Numbered from the stretch's first letter, positions 27,600 through 37,545 are shown. The stretch is DNA of 64,000 nt from Succinimonas sp045124755 (GCF_045124755.1 NZ_JBGVMK010000120.1), one strand, 5' to 3'. Made by a program: numbers and translations. The notes: a model not told the origin generated them from the letters alone.

Positions 27600-27627
27600 T
27601 TGCATTTCCTTGTAATAAATGTACCAT
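27600..27627 (+). promoter_or_regulatory. promoter of the first small membrane protein gene
   Basis: TTGCAT, a 16-bp spacer and TACCAT lie 46 bases before the start codon. The equivalent elements (TTGCAT, 16 bp, TATCAT) are conserved upstream of the second copy. Confidence 0.6.
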
Positions 27628-27673
27628 GGCACAGTTTTGTTTTTAACCGCCTGATATTGAAAGGTATTTTGTT

Positions 27674-28000
27674 ATGGGCAGATTGTACTATTTCCTCTCC
27701 GTTATAGTTATTGGCGTGCTTGCTGTCATCTCTCTGAAATTTACTGCAGATGTCATAATGGAACCCGTAATGCAGGCGCAGACTCCTGAAGCTAAGGAGG
27801 CTGCCAAGGCGGCTGTTAACACAGGGGTGTTTTGGGCAATTTATGCCTTTTTCTACGCCCTGTTTCTGATAGCCACCTGCTTCCGTCTGGCTAATGCCGG
27901 CATGAACAAGCTGCTGGCTCTTCTTATGTTAATCCCCGCCGTTAGCTTTTTCTTCATGATTTTCCTCTTCTTCAAGGCTCCCTGCGAAGAAGAATACTAA
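27674..28000 (+). CDS. small DUF805-like inner-membrane protein, copy 1
   Basis: A 108-residue protein with a hydrophobic N-terminal segment (YYFLSVIVIGVLAVI) and two more in the C-terminal half (WAIYAFFYALFLIATCF and LLALLMLIPAVSFFFMIFLF), joined by an Ala/Glu-rich loop. FRLANAGMNKLLALLMLIP fits the DUF805 pattern of small membrane proteins. The function is unknown. It is paralogous to the gene at 28313, and both have the same promoter and leader. Its terminator was cut by the duplication junction. Confidence 0.75.
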   Translation: MGRLYYFLSVIVIGVLAVISLKFTADVIMEPVMQAQTPEAKEAAKAAVNTGVFWAIYAFFYALFLIATCFRLANAGMNKLLALLMLIPAVSFFFMIFLFFKAPCEEEY

Positions 28001-28080
28001 TCAGAAAGCGCATAGAATGCCGGCTGATTATCTTCAACAGGAAGAACAGAAGATCGCGCAAACCGAAGCCTGTCGAGAGT

Positions 28081-28164
28081 TCCGGCAAATGCCCGGCAGC
28101 ATCTGGCACATCAGCCCCGGAGACTGCTAATACCGCTCTGGAGGAGCTTCTTCAGGGGGATTAG
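28081..28164 (+). pseudogene. duplicated 3' end of recN (second copy)
   Basis: These 84 bases match the last part of recN, from GGCAAATGCCCGG to the stop GGGGGATTAG. The left edge joins sequence equal to the left arm of the terminator that follows copy 2 of the membrane protein, which marks the junction of a tandem duplication. Confidence 0.8.
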
Positions 28165-28238
28165 CAGGAACGCATGAAGCCGCTCCTGATTTGCACAGCC
28201 GGAATGCGATCTCCGGTGTTATGAAAATGTTAAACCGC

Positions 28239-28266
28239 TTGCATTTTTTTGTGATAAATGTATCAT
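28239..28266 (+). promoter_or_regulatory. promoter of the second small membrane protein gene
   Basis: TTGCAT, a 16-bp spacer and TATCAT lie 46 bases before the start codon. The arrangement is conserved with copy 1, and its -10 is closer to consensus. Confidence 0.6.
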
Positions 28267-28312
28267 GGCGCTGTTTTGTTTTTAACCATCGTTTATTGAA
28301 AGGTATTTTGTT

Positions 28313-28624
28313 ATGGGCAGATTGTATTATTTCCTCTCCGTTATAGCTATTGGCATTCTTGGATGCGGGGCCTCTCTGAGCCTTATTCCTATGGATGCCA
28401 TAAAGCAGGCACAGACTCCTGAAGCTATGCAGGCTGCTATAGATTCTATCAGCATGGGTAAGGTTTGGGCGATTAATATCATTTTCACCGTCCTGTTCAT
28501 TGCTGCCACCTGCCTGCGTCTTGCTAATGCCGGCATGAGCAAGCTGCTGTCTCTTCTTATGTTCATCCCCCTCGTTAACTTCTGCTTCATGATTTTCCTC
28601 TTCTTCAAGGCTCCCCAGGAGTAA
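28313..28624 (+). CDS. small DUF805-like inner-membrane protein, copy 2
   Basis: A 103-residue paralogue of the protein at 27674, with the same start MGRLYYFLSVI, a conserved centre (QAQTPEA) and the same C-terminal LRLANAGMSKLLSLLMFIPLVNF followed by a hydrophobic end. Three membrane segments are likely. It differs mainly in the first loop, so the duplication is not very recent or is under selection. It keeps an intact terminator at 28693. Confidence 0.75.
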   Translation: MGRLYYFLSVIAIGILGCGASLSLIPMDAIKQAQTPEAMQAAIDSISMGKVWAINIIFTVLFIAATCLRLANAGMSKLLSLLMFIPLVNFCFMIFLFFKAPQE

Positions 28625-28692
28625 TCAGAAAGCCCATTTGCGCTGACTGAATTTTCTTCATCAGGAAGAACAGGAAGATCGCAAAAACTGAA

Positions 28693-28723
28693 GTCTGTCG
28701 CTGTAATGGCGGCAGGCTTTTTT
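28693..28723 (+). terminator. rho-independent terminator after membrane protein copy 2
   Basis: GTCTGTCGC pairs with GCGGCAGGC (two G-U pairs) and is followed by six T. Confidence 0.75.
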
Positions 28724-28815
28724 GTCTGCATGATAGCTCCGGCCCCGGTTGAAATCCCCTTGCGGATACCGGGCGGAGGCCCGGTTTTCCGGGGACGGCT
28801 TTCCATGTTCACCGG

Positions 28816-31800
28816 TCACATCATGCCGGAGCTTTCCATAATAACCTCGCTCTTAGAGGGATCGTTCTTTGAATGCTGCACCCGGATTTTTGACTTTATC
28901 ATGGTGCCATGAACCACCTGATCCACGTGAGTGATAATGCCAATCTGACGCTGCGTTACCGTGTTCAGAGTGCTTATCACTTCATCCAGACGTTCATTGT
29001 CCAAGGTATCAAAGCCTTCATCGATAAACATATTGTCCACCCGGATATTGCCGGAGATGAGATCCGAAAGTCCCAGCGCCAGACCCAGAGCTACCCGGAA
29101 CTTTTCGCCGCCGGAAAGGGAGTTTATGATGCGGTTCGTATCCCCCTGATAATGGTCGGTAACGATTATATCCAGAGAATTTGCCGTTTTTTCGCTGTCG
29201 GTCTGCCGTTCCGCCTGCTGAAGCTCATACCTGCCGCCGGTAAAGCTCCGAATGTAGAAATTGGCCTTGCTCATAAGATAACTGAAGGTAATGGTCTGCG
29301 CATAGGCGGCAAAGCTTTTTTTCTTTTCAAACATCTCAGCGAGCTTATAAAGAGGCCCGTTATCATTTTTGAGCTTCTCTTCCTTTTCCTGACATTCCTG
29401 AAGTGATTTAAGATTATCTTCATTGCTGCGCAGTTTGAAGGAAAGCTCGTTTTTGTCGCCGTCTATCATAGTCCTGCTTTGGGCAAGCTCCTCCTCCAGG
29501 CCCTCGCGAAGCTTGCCTTCCGGAGTAAAATCATCCTCGGAAAGCCCTTTGCGATGCTGCTCCAGAGAATTATTGAACTTATCCAGCACCGCATTCTGTT
29601 CCCGGATCTGATTGCCGGTTTCGGAAAGGCGAGCCTGCACGCTCTTCACGGCAGTTTTAGCGCTGTTGTAAACCTCGGAAGTAATATCAAGTCCGGCAAT
29701 GATTTCCGCTCCTGAAAATTCTTCGTTAGCGCTGGCAATCAATGCGGCCTTCTCTGACATTTCAGTCTGCTTGTCAGAAAGCTCCTTTCTGATGTTATTA
29801 AGCTCTCTGGTATTATTCTCCATAAGAACCTGATGGTTTTTAACCGCGTTTTCACTGTTGTTAAAGTTAAGTTCAGCGTCCTTAAGCTCCTTTTCCGCCG
29901 CAGATACGGCTTTTTCCAGGAATTCCCTGAGACCGGCAAGGCCGCGGCCATCGGTTATGCGTTCGATTTCAGCATCGGTCTCAGCCTTTTTATTTTTGGT
30001 ATCGGCCAGATCTGCTTCAAACCCCTGTCGCCGGGCTTTCGCAGCTTCCTGCCGTTCCTGACATCCGGTGATACTGGCGTTGATGCCCTTAAGCTCAGCA
30101 TCCAGCTTTTCCAGCCGGCCTGGATAGGCGGATAACCGCTCTGCCGTTTCTGAGAGTTCCTTAATTCGGGTTTTGAACTCCTTATCAGCAGCTCCGGCCA
30201 GTTCCTCCCAGATGCTTCTGATAAAGGCGCTGTCAGTTTTAACCTGAAGAGACTCCAAACGGGCTGAGGTTTCCGTAATTTGATCTCTGATCTTATTCAG
30301 GCTTTCCTGCTCCTTTTGGTAGCTCTCACAATCATTCTGCGCCTTCCGGAGGATCGTCCGGGCGGTTTTGAGCTCCTTCTCCGCTCCCGAAATTTTGTCA
30401 GATCCGGTTTTGAGACTTGCCTCATAGGCCTTCAGACTATCAGCGCAGCGTGTTCCTCCGGAAAGATTTTCTGTAAATTCAGAAACTGCCGGAGCTAAAG
30501 CAAGGGAGGAAACGCCTGGGCCGGAACCCTGAACGTCCAGATAAGCGAGGAATGCGCTGAGAACCTCTGACAGCCTGGCAAGATCGCCATTTAAGAAATC
30601 GCCGGAAGTTCTGAGGAACTCATTAGCCGGATCTGAAAGCTCGCTAAGCTCCTTTCTGATGACAGCAATACCAGAGAGAGAGGCCTCCGGGAGACTTGTC
30701 CCGAGATCTGCCGCATTACTGAGATTTCCGGAAAGCTGCTCCTGTTCCGTTCTTATATCCTTTTGCTTGCGCTGCATCAGATCCCTCAGATTTTCCAGCC
30801 CCTTAATGCCTTCATTAAGGTTCTGCCGGGCCCGGGTCTGCTCATCTTCGGAAGCTCTGATGGCCTTCTCGAATTCATTGCGGCAGGTCTGGGCCTTGTC
30901 ATGCCCCGACAAAAGCTTTTCAAGATTGGCGTTGTGCTCTGCCATTTCCTGATCCCGGAGTTCGATGGCAGCGGCGATATTTTTTTCCTGCTTCATCTTA
31001 TCTGAGAGCTCTTCGCTGGCATCTTTAAGGCTGTTTTCATTAGCTTCAGTGTTCCTGGTATTGTTATCAAGGGCGCTGTTAGTCTCGGAAATACGCTTTA
31101 CGGTTTCTTCATACCAGCTGACCCGGGACTGGTACTCCTCCTGAGAGCTCTCTTTGATAAGATCCCTGAATACCTTTTGAATAACCTCATCACCGGAAAC
31201 AGTTAAGGAATCTCGATCCTTAAGATCGCTTTCCTTCTTCTCCCGGAGACTCTTAAGAGCATTGTTAAGATCATCAATCTGATCTCGGGCAGCGGCGATC
31301 TCCTCGCGGGATCTGGGTACGCCGCGGATTGTGTCATCAATTTCCGTTAGCGTGCCAGAAGTCTTCTCCAGGGTATCTGTCCGGAACTTAGCAAGATCGG
31401 CAGCAGCGTTACTGAGATCTTCCTTAAGAGCATTAAGGGCGGCGGTTTTATCAAATACCGGATATGCCTCAGCCCGCTCCAGATCCTGCTGATACCAGGC
31501 AGCGATTCCGGAAATCTCGGAGAGCTCGGTACCGGTAAGAAAATGAAGCCCTAAGCCCTTTTCCGCTGTTTCCTGAAGCAGTGTCTTCAGCTTGGCAATG
31601 ATACCGGATACCGGAGGTTCTGCCCCTGACGCCATTCCGCCCAGAGTATTAAAAAGCCCTGTTATCTCATCACGGCCGGCAGCAAGATCCTTAACGCCTC
31701 CGGCGATATTGCGGATTTCCTTTATAAGATCCTTCCGGTATTTATCGATACAGGTTTCCAGAGCTGTTTTATCTGCATTCAGCTTTTTAAGTTCCTTTTC

Positions 31801-34395
31801 GGCAGCTTCGAGATCGCTTTCGTACTGAGGAAGTTCGCTTATGAGCTTTTCCCAAAATTCTGCAATCTCCTTATTACTGCCATCAAGCCCCGGATGATCC
31901 CGGGATCCGCAGCAGGGACACGGTTCTCCGGATTTCAGCTTAATGGCAGTATCCTTAATATGCTTTGCCGCCTTGCAGGCGCTGATATTCTGGTTCAGTT
32001 CCTTAATTCTCTTTTCAATAGCGGTAATGGGGGAATTATCGCCCTGAAAAACCTTGAACTTATCGTTATCCCGGGATGCCTGAGCGCAGTTTTCCAAAAA
32101 GGCGTCTGTCAGGTTCTGAAAATTTCTGATGCGGCCGTCCGTATCCCTGATAAAGGCATCCAGTCTGGAGAACATCTTCTGACAGGTCTTCAAAGTTTCC
32201 TGTGCAGCGGTGTATGGCTCTGCTGAAGGAAGATCATCAAGAGGCGAGGAAAAGCCGGATTCTTGCAAAACCAGCTCCTGATAAGCCTGAAATTTTTGGT
32301 TAAGAAGGTTTTTCGCAGCGGTTAAATCCTGTTCCCGTTCCGCCATATCACGGTCATAGCCCGCAATATAGCCGCTCAGCATTCGGTACTTATCAGACAT
32401 GCGGTAAAGATCGTTCCATGCGGACTCCAGCGGCTGCCATTCCTGATCCTGATCCATTCTGACGTTCAAATCAGCGCGCTCGCTTTCGAGCTTCTCCTTT
32501 TCATTTTTCAGAGCTTCAAGCCGCGACTTAACCTCGGCAAGATGCTTTTGGCAGGTATCATGCTGTCCCTTCAGTTCCAATTTCGCCTTTTCGGTCTCCA
32601 AAACCCGTGCTTCCAGTTCTTCCGCCTGTTTAAGATCCGGTTCCTTTGCCGCATAAGCATCCCGTTTTTCCTTAAGAGCCTTCTCCCTTTCGCCGAGTTT
32701 TTCCAGACTCTCCAGGCAGGCCTGATAACGGCCGGAAACACCGGCGGCGTCATTAAGGTAGCATTCCGTGGCGTTCAGGAGAGCGGAGACATTGTTCCTG
32801 AGTCCGGAAGAAAGAGCATGCCAGTCCTCCAGCCTTTCCAGGGCCGCATCCAGAGGGGCGGAGTCAGGCAGTTCGCCTGCGGCAAAGGAATATGTTCCGC
32901 TGTCCTGAGTAAGAGCGTGATACTGCTGCCAGTTTGTCTCCCAGGCGGAAACGCGGCTCTTCATGGCTGCGGTAACATCTCCGGCCTCATTGTCAAGTCT
33001 GGTGAGAAGCTTCCCCTGACTGCGGTATTCCGGGAGCTTGGCATTAAGATCATTCCATACCGGGAGGAGATCCTGATACTTGCTGTCTCTCTCCTGAGCA
33101 GCCACCAGCTCCTTGCGGCGGGCTTCGGCGTCCGTTTTTTGGCCGTCATGAGTCTTAAGCTCCTGATCGATTTTTGAAAGAGTTTTGTTTTCAGCTTCAA
33201 TATTGCTCTTCAGATTCTCCAGATCTCCGGCCAGACGGGATCTGCTTTGGGTCAGGGCTTCGGCTCTTGCCAAAACAGGCTTCCGGGCATCTCTTTCCGA
33301 AAGCCGGAGATCTCTGTTCCGGGTTTTCTCGTCACGGATTTTCCGGTTTTCCTCAAGTCTGGTGTTAAGCTCCGGAGTTCTGGCATTGAGTTCTGTCTCC
33401 CTTCTCTCATGATCTGCCTTTAATTTCACCTGAAGTTTTATATCAGAGTGTATATCTCTCAGGGGAGAAACCAGATCGTAAAGGGTGATGGTGCGATTTT
33501 CCCGCTGAAGTCCGTTAAGCTCGCTTTCCAATTCCTCTTTCTGATGCTCTAAGGTTTCGGTGATGCCTTTAACGGAGCTTATCTGCTTCTGGCAGTCCGT
33601 GAAATCGGACACTGCCTTAATTCTGGCATCGACGGCATTGAGCTCGGTATTTAAGCGGTTAATCTGACATTCGGTTTCGGAAATCTCCTCAGGCTGCAAA
33701 AGTCTGGCTTTAATGCTATCCATCTGAAGCTGCAGATCATTTTTTTCCCTATCGATGATACCGGTTCGTTTCTTCACTACAACGTCGATGTTCTTATAGA
33801 TTTCGGTGCCGGTAAGATTTTCCAGAAGCTCAATCTTTTTATTTGAATCCTCATCAAGAAAAGCGGTAAACTCCCCCTGAGGGAGAATAATGATCTTGCT
33901 GAACTGACTCCAGGAAAGGCCAGTGCACCTGGCAACGTCCGAATCTTGAAGCTTTTTTCCGTCTTTGGTTGTTGCCACGGTTTTAACCGGTTTTCCGGCT
34001 TTGTCCAATAATCTGATATTGTGGGAATAAGAGTAATTTTTTCGTTTCAGCTCTATTTCATAACGAGCTCGGTAAAGCTCGCCGTCCCGGCCGATAAAAT
34101 CCACTTCGGCAAAGCATGAGGTCAGTCCTCTGGTCATAATATGAATATTATCTGCCGTAGAAACGTCAGATAAATTGTCATCAAGAGCCAACCCCCCTTG
34201 CCGACTGCCCTTGGATATTCTGGGGGTCAGACCGTAAAGTCCCAGACAGATGGCATCCAATATGGTGCTTTTGCCGGCGCCGGTGTCTCCGATAATGGCA
34301 AATACTTCGTTCTTGCCACCCGTAAGCTTCCGAAAATCAATCTCAAATTTCTGAAGGCTGGCCAAATTCTTTCCTGCAACTCTTAAAATCTTCAT
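28816..34395 (-). CDS. sbcC: exonuclease SbcCD subunit C, unusually long
   Basis: A 1859-residue SMC-type ATPase, the Rad50-like partner of SbcD in cleaving hairpin and blocked DNA ends. Walker A is FAIIGDTGAGKSTILDAICL (residues 33-52), the zinc-hook motif CPCC sits near residue 825, and the ABC signature NSLSGGEKFRVALGLALGLS with Walker B MFIDEGFDTLD is near the C-terminus. Between them are long coiled coils rich in Glu, Lys and Leu. E. coli SbcC has about 1050 residues, so this protein is longer by some 800, and its hook is off-centre (about 825 residues before, 1030 after). The frame is unbroken. It follows sbcD by 58 bases on the same transcript. Confidence 0.93.
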   Translation of the reverse strand: MKILRVAGKNLASLQKFEIDFRKLTGGKNEVFAIIGDTGAGKSTILDAICLGLYGLTPRISKGSRQGGLALDDNLSDVSTADNIHIMTRGLTSCFAEVDFIGRDGELYRARYEIELKRKNYSYSHNIRLLDKAGKPVKTVATTKDGKKLQDSDVARCTGLSWSQFSKIIILPQGEFTAFLDEDSNKKIELLENLTGTEIYKNIDVVVKKRTGIIDREKNDLQLQMDSIKARLLQPEEISETECQINRLNTELNAVDARIKAVSDFTDCQKQISSVKGITETLEHQKEELESELNGLQRENRTITLYDLVSPLRDIHSDIKLQVKLKADHERRETELNARTPELNTRLEENRKIRDEKTRNRDLRLSERDARKPVLARAEALTQSRSRLAGDLENLKSNIEAENKTLSKIDQELKTHDGQKTDAEARRKELVAAQERDSKYQDLLPVWNDLNAKLPEYRSQGKLLTRLDNEAGDVTAAMKSRVSAWETNWQQYHALTQDSGTYSFAAGELPDSAPLDAALERLEDWHALSSGLRNNVSALLNATECYLNDAAGVSGRYQACLESLEKLGEREKALKEKRDAYAAKEPDLKQAEELEARVLETEKAKLELKGQHDTCQKHLAEVKSRLEALKNEKEKLESERADLNVRMDQDQEWQPLESAWNDLYRMSDKYRMLSGYIAGYDRDMAEREQDLTAAKNLLNQKFQAYQELVLQESGFSSPLDDLPSAEPYTAAQETLKTCQKMFSRLDAFIRDTDGRIRNFQNLTDAFLENCAQASRDNDKFKVFQGDNSPITAIEKRIKELNQNISACKAAKHIKDTAIKLKSGEPCPCCGSRDHPGLDGSNKEIAEFWEKLISELPQYESDLEAAEKELKKLNADKTALETCIDKYRKDLIKEIRNIAGGVKDLAAGRDEITGLFNTLGGMASGAEPPVSGIIAKLKTLLQETAEKGLGLHFLTGTELSEISGIAAWYQQDLERAEAYPVFDKTAALNALKEDLSNAAADLAKFRTDTLEKTSGTLTEIDDTIRGVPRSREEIAAARDQIDDLNNALKSLREKKESDLKDRDSLTVSGDEVIQKVFRDLIKESSQEEYQSRVSWYEETVKRISETNSALDNNTRNTEANENSLKDASEELSDKMKQEKNIAAAIELRDQEMAEHNANLEKLLSGHDKAQTCRNEFEKAIRASEDEQTRARQNLNEGIKGLENLRDLMQRKQKDIRTEQEQLSGNLSNAADLGTSLPEASLSGIAVIRKELSELSDPANEFLRTSGDFLNGDLARLSEVLSAFLAYLDVQGSGPGVSSLALAPAVSEFTENLSGGTRCADSLKAYEASLKTGSDKISGAEKELKTARTILRKAQNDCESYQKEQESLNKIRDQITETSARLESLQVKTDSAFIRSIWEELAGAADKEFKTRIKELSETAERLSAYPGRLEKLDAELKGINASITGCQERQEAAKARRQGFEADLADTKNKKAETDAEIERITDGRGLAGLREFLEKAVSAAEKELKDAELNFNNSENAVKNHQVLMENNTRELNNIRKELSDKQTEMSEKAALIASANEEFSGAEIIAGLDITSEVYNSAKTAVKSVQARLSETGNQIREQNAVLDKFNNSLEQHRKGLSEDDFTPEGKLREGLEEELAQSRTMIDGDKNELSFKLRSNEDNLKSLQECQEKEEKLKNDNGPLYKLAEMFEKKKSFAAYAQTITFSYLMSKANFYIRSFTGGRYELQQAERQTDSEKTANSLDIIVTDHYQGDTNRIINSLSGGEKFRVALGLALGLSDLISGNIRVDNMFIDEGFDTLDNERLDEVISTLNTVTQRQIGIITHVDQVVHGTMIKSKIRVQHSKNDPSKSEVIMESSGMM

Positions 34396-34453
34396 AGCGA
34401 TGTCACTCTTTATTCACTGATTCTTTCTGCGCTTTTCCCGAAGGCTTCGGATG

Positions 34454-35884
34454 TTATTTCCCGGTCATAACTTTTGCGGTCGTCTTCTTCCTGCCCTTGC
34501 TTCCGGATGTTTCCTGTGTTCCTTCGGCTTCCCTGATAATGTCGGACAACAGGGCCCTAAGCTCCGAACTCATGTCAGCTCCATGATTAACCTCCCGGTA
34601 CATCCGCTCAGCCAGTGTCATGGGGTCGGTAATATCGCGGAGATCCTGAATGTCCTGATCCCCGTTATTATTCCGGAATGAAGCGGCAGTTTTTAAAATC
34701 ACATTCTTGTCGCATATCCGGGCCAGCCTGCCGGCTAAATTGTTAAGCTTGCTCTCCAGAACATCCCGAAACTCCCTGGATGTGCTAAAGGCGGAATGCT
34801 CCGGATCATAAAGAGCGAATACCGACAGAAAAGGGAGTCCCCCGGGATTCTTCTCTCTCACGTTTTCTTCGTTCCGGGCCGAAAGACCGTCCAGAATGTC
34901 AAAAACCTCATCTTCGCCGGCAGTCCCTCCTCTTTGCGGGATTCTGATAAACTCCACTGACCGCTTAAAAGGCTTTGTCTGCACGGAGATCGCGAAACCG
35001 GCTTTGCCGTCAGAAGATGGTCTGAAATCCACCATATCCACCCCGTTGGAGTAGTTAAGCTCCCCGAAATTTACCGGGAGGGGCGAACCTGAGTACCGGA
35101 TAGCAAGGGATTTCTCAATGATATTCTGCCGGAGATGGATATGACCGAGGGCAGTATAGTCATAGCCGTCAAAGATCTGAGCGCTCACCTGTCCTTCCCC
35201 GCCCAGAATGTTAACCTTGTTCTCATCCTGCTCGCCGATGGCGGAATTCTTAACATAGAAGTGCCCCATGGCTATCACCGGCACCCGGCCCTCACGCGCC
35301 TCGGGATAGCGCTCCCGGATACAGGCAAGGCAGCTCTGATAAAGGTTTCGGACGGCGGTTTCGTAATCACCGGCGTCGCTGTTCAGGGTAAGACCGGAAA
35401 CTCCCGCAGGCGTCAGAAACGGCATAGATACAATAACAGCCCGCAAAGTCTCTCCGTTATATACGGGATAAACCAGCTTCTCATAGTCAGGTTCCATAAC
35501 AGAACCATTTTCGCCGCTGATTATCACCGGAAGCTCCCCTGTTATTCTCAGTCTGTCACAGGTCTCCATGTAAATGGAGATGTTGTCTATTTTCCGGCCG
35601 CTGTCATGATTGCCGCTGGTAACCACGATATGGAGATCGGGATTCTCCCGGCGGATCATGTTCAGCGTGTTCCCGAAGAACTTCTCCGCATCAAAGCTGG
35701 GGGTTACATTATCAAAAATATCCCCGGCAATAAGCATTACCTCGGGCTTTCCCTCCGCAATGCTTTCCAGCAGTGATTTTCTGAAATATTCATATTCCTG
35801 GCTTCTGTCGAAGTCATGCAGCCTTTTGCCAAGATGCCAGTCGGAGGTGTGAAGGATTCTTAAGGCGCGGTTTTCTGAAGTCAT
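34454..35884 (-). CDS. sbcD: exonuclease SbcCD subunit D
   Basis: A 476-residue Mre11-type metallophosphoesterase, the nuclease subunit of SbcCD. The metal-binding motifs are all seen: LHTSDWHLGKRL, LIAGDIFDNVTP, VTSGNHDSG, AMGHFYV and ALGHIHLRQ. The C-terminal 200 residues are the capping and SbcC-binding region and are longer than in the E. coli protein, matching the long SbcC. It is transcribed before sbcC. Confidence 0.96.
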   Translation of the reverse strand: MTSENRALRILHTSDWHLGKRLHDFDRSQEYEYFRKSLLESIAEGKPEVMLIAGDIFDNVTPSFDAEKFFGNTLNMIRRENPDLHIVVTSGNHDSGRKIDNISIYMETCDRLRITGELPVIISGENGSVMEPDYEKLVYPVYNGETLRAVIVSMPFLTPAGVSGLTLNSDAGDYETAVRNLYQSCLACIRERYPEAREGRVPVIAMGHFYVKNSAIGEQDENKVNILGGEGQVSAQIFDGYDYTALGHIHLRQNIIEKSLAIRYSGSPLPVNFGELNYSNGVDMVDFRPSSDGKAGFAISVQTKPFKRSVEFIRIPQRGGTAGEDEVFDILDGLSARNEENVREKNPGGLPFLSVFALYDPEHSAFSTSREFRDVLESKLNNLAGRLARICDKNVILKTAASFRNNNGDQDIQDLRDITDPMTLAERMYREVNHGADMSSELRALLSDIIREAEGTQETSGSKGRKKTTAKVMTGK

Positions 35885-35987
35885 AGGGGGTTCCTTGCTT
35901 TTATGGGAGATAACGATTCACCTGCGTCTTTCACAGGCGACGCGCCTAAAAAGGCGCATTAAAAAATGGGTAAACCGGGGCATAAAG

Positions 35988-36377
35988 TCATCCGGGCATC
36001 AGGGCATCAATAACGTCCGCGATAAACATGCATCGGCCGTTATTCCGGTACGCGGTTAAAACCTGTTCGTTTTTACGAACGAAGCTTCCGAAGAACGCCA
36101 GGTCTTCGGAAGTCAATCCGTCAGAAGTTCCGCTGATTTCACCATCGGGAACGGTCATTTCAAACATGTTCGCGGACTCCATCTTATCGTGAAGGCTGTT
36201 CTGGATCCTGATTCTCGGCCCGCATTTCTCATAGTCTTTTGCCTTGATGGTAATGTTAGCCGGCATTCCTTTAATCCGTCTTTTGGAGATATTCGCAAAC
36301 TCGCAAGCCATCTCTGCATCTTCAGCGAAGATGTCTTTGTCTGAAGCATTTTCCTCTGAAGAATTTTTATTATTCAT
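35988..36377 (-). CDS. hypothetical protein, 129 aa
   Basis: A soluble acidic protein starting MNNKNSSEENASDKDIFAED. I do not recognise it. The ATG at 36377 has AGGGACGG just upstream and is preferred over a start 56 codons earlier. About 150 bases upstream is an 18-bp element (36556-36573) that also occurs before two genes of the AT-rich island at 51 kb, so they may share regulation. It is upstream of sbcD on the same strand, with a GC-rich hairpin (GCGCC with GGCGC, near 35942) between them. Confidence 0.65.
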   Translation of the reverse strand: MNNKNSSEENASDKDIFAEDAEMACEFANISKRRIKGMPANITIKAKDYEKCGPRIRIQNSLHDKMESANMFEMTVPDGEISGTSDGLTSEDLAFFGSFVRKNEQVLTAYRNNGRCMFIADVIDALMPG

Positions 36378-36535
36378 ATCCGTCCCTGATTGCCCGCTTG
36401 TCTGATAGTTTTCATGAGCGCTGACAAGTAAGATTAATTTCGTCTTGACGAGATTCGCGAAGGCGGCTTCGGCACCCCGGCTCAGCGGTGAGGAGAAAAA
36501 CACCGGAGCCGAAATGCCGCGCCGCCGCCATAAAA

Positions 36536-36565
36536 ATGATGTCATACCGGAATTGCAAAAATCAA
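36536..36565 (-). promoter_or_regulatory. candidate promoter with shared 18-bp element (site 1)
   Basis: On the minus strand TTGATT lies inside AAAAAACATTGATTTTTG and is followed after 18 bases by CATCAT. The 18-bp element is identical at 51438-51455 and 51719-51736. This -10 is the weakest of the three. Confidence 0.4.
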
Positions 36566-36801
36566 TGTTTTTTAAAAATTATTTTAAAAGTATGATCAAT
36601 TTATAATTTTTGAGACGAATCATGATACGGAAGCAAAAGGAAGAGCCGCAGGGACATGGCTGCAAGGCTCCGGGAAGCCGCTCCGCCTAAGGATTCCCGG
36701 AAGGAGCAGAAAAAAGAACAGGGACGGAATCCGGGGCTGACAGCGCCGGAAAGTCCTCAGACAGGAACAGAGAATTTCCTGAAAAACCGGGAGATGCCGG
36801 G

Positions 36802-37356
36802 CTAATAATGCCGGATCACCTCAAAGCGCTGGAGGGCGTAATGCTCACTGGGATCGATCCCGGCCTTGCGGCAGGCGATAAAAATCTGATGATCCACGGA
36901 CTCCACCCCTTCCAGATCCGGAAGGAGAAGCCCCCTTCTGCCGCCGCAGGTGACTATGACCCCGTAGCGCTTAATATCAAGTTCGCTTTTGGAGGAAATC
37001 GGCTCCGGAGCTCCCAGCACATCCACCGAGATGTCCAGAAATTGCAGTTCACTGGCGGCAATGGGATGGAACCTGGGATCCTGGGTGGCGGCGCAAATGG
37101 CATTACGGATAATCTCCTCAGCCAGAGACGGCATTACGGGAGCAATGGTGCCGATGCAGCCTCTGAGTTCCCCCAGCTTATGGATGGATACAAAGGCCCC
37201 TGCTTGTTCCTTATAAAGTGCTTCCGGAAGATCTTTCGGCACCGGGATGATATTCCTGTCTGTCACATATGCGGTTATGGTGTCCCAGGCCAGCCTGACC
37301 CAGGGATCGGCATTGCTGCGTTTCTTCTGACATTCCTGAACCTGCGCTTCTGTCAT
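36802..37356 (-). CDS. amrA: AmmeMemoRadiSam system protein A (AMMECR1 family)
   Basis: A 184-residue AMMECR1-fold protein with the hallmark GELRGCIGTIAPV near residue 65, ATQDPRFHPIAASEL, and YGVIVTCGGRRGLLLPDLEG. The biochemical role of this family is not settled; it is coded with a Memo-like protein and usually a radical SAM enzyme. It lies 189 bases after amrB on the same strand. No radical SAM gene is present in the window. Confidence 0.9.
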   Translation of the reverse strand: MTEAQVQECQKKRSNADPWVRLAWDTITAYVTDRNIIPVPKDLPEALYKEQAGAFVSIHKLGELRGCIGTIAPVMPSLAEEIIRNAICAATQDPRFHPIAASELQFLDISVDVLGAPEPISSKSELDIKRYGVIVTCGGRRGLLLPDLEGVESVDHQIFIACRKAGIDPSEHYALQRFEVIRHY

Positions 37357-37545
37357 GGCGTTTCTCCTCTATTGCCTGTTTTCCTCTTATCTGCCTTGGT
37401 ATTTCCTGCCTGCTATTCTTTATCTCTGTCGGCTGTTCTTTGCAGGCATGGCGGCGGTCTCTTTTCTTTTACCAGTTTCTTTCTCACCTGCCTTATCTAT
37501 GTTCCGGTGATCAGAACCGGGATTCCGGAACTTCTCACGGAACAG

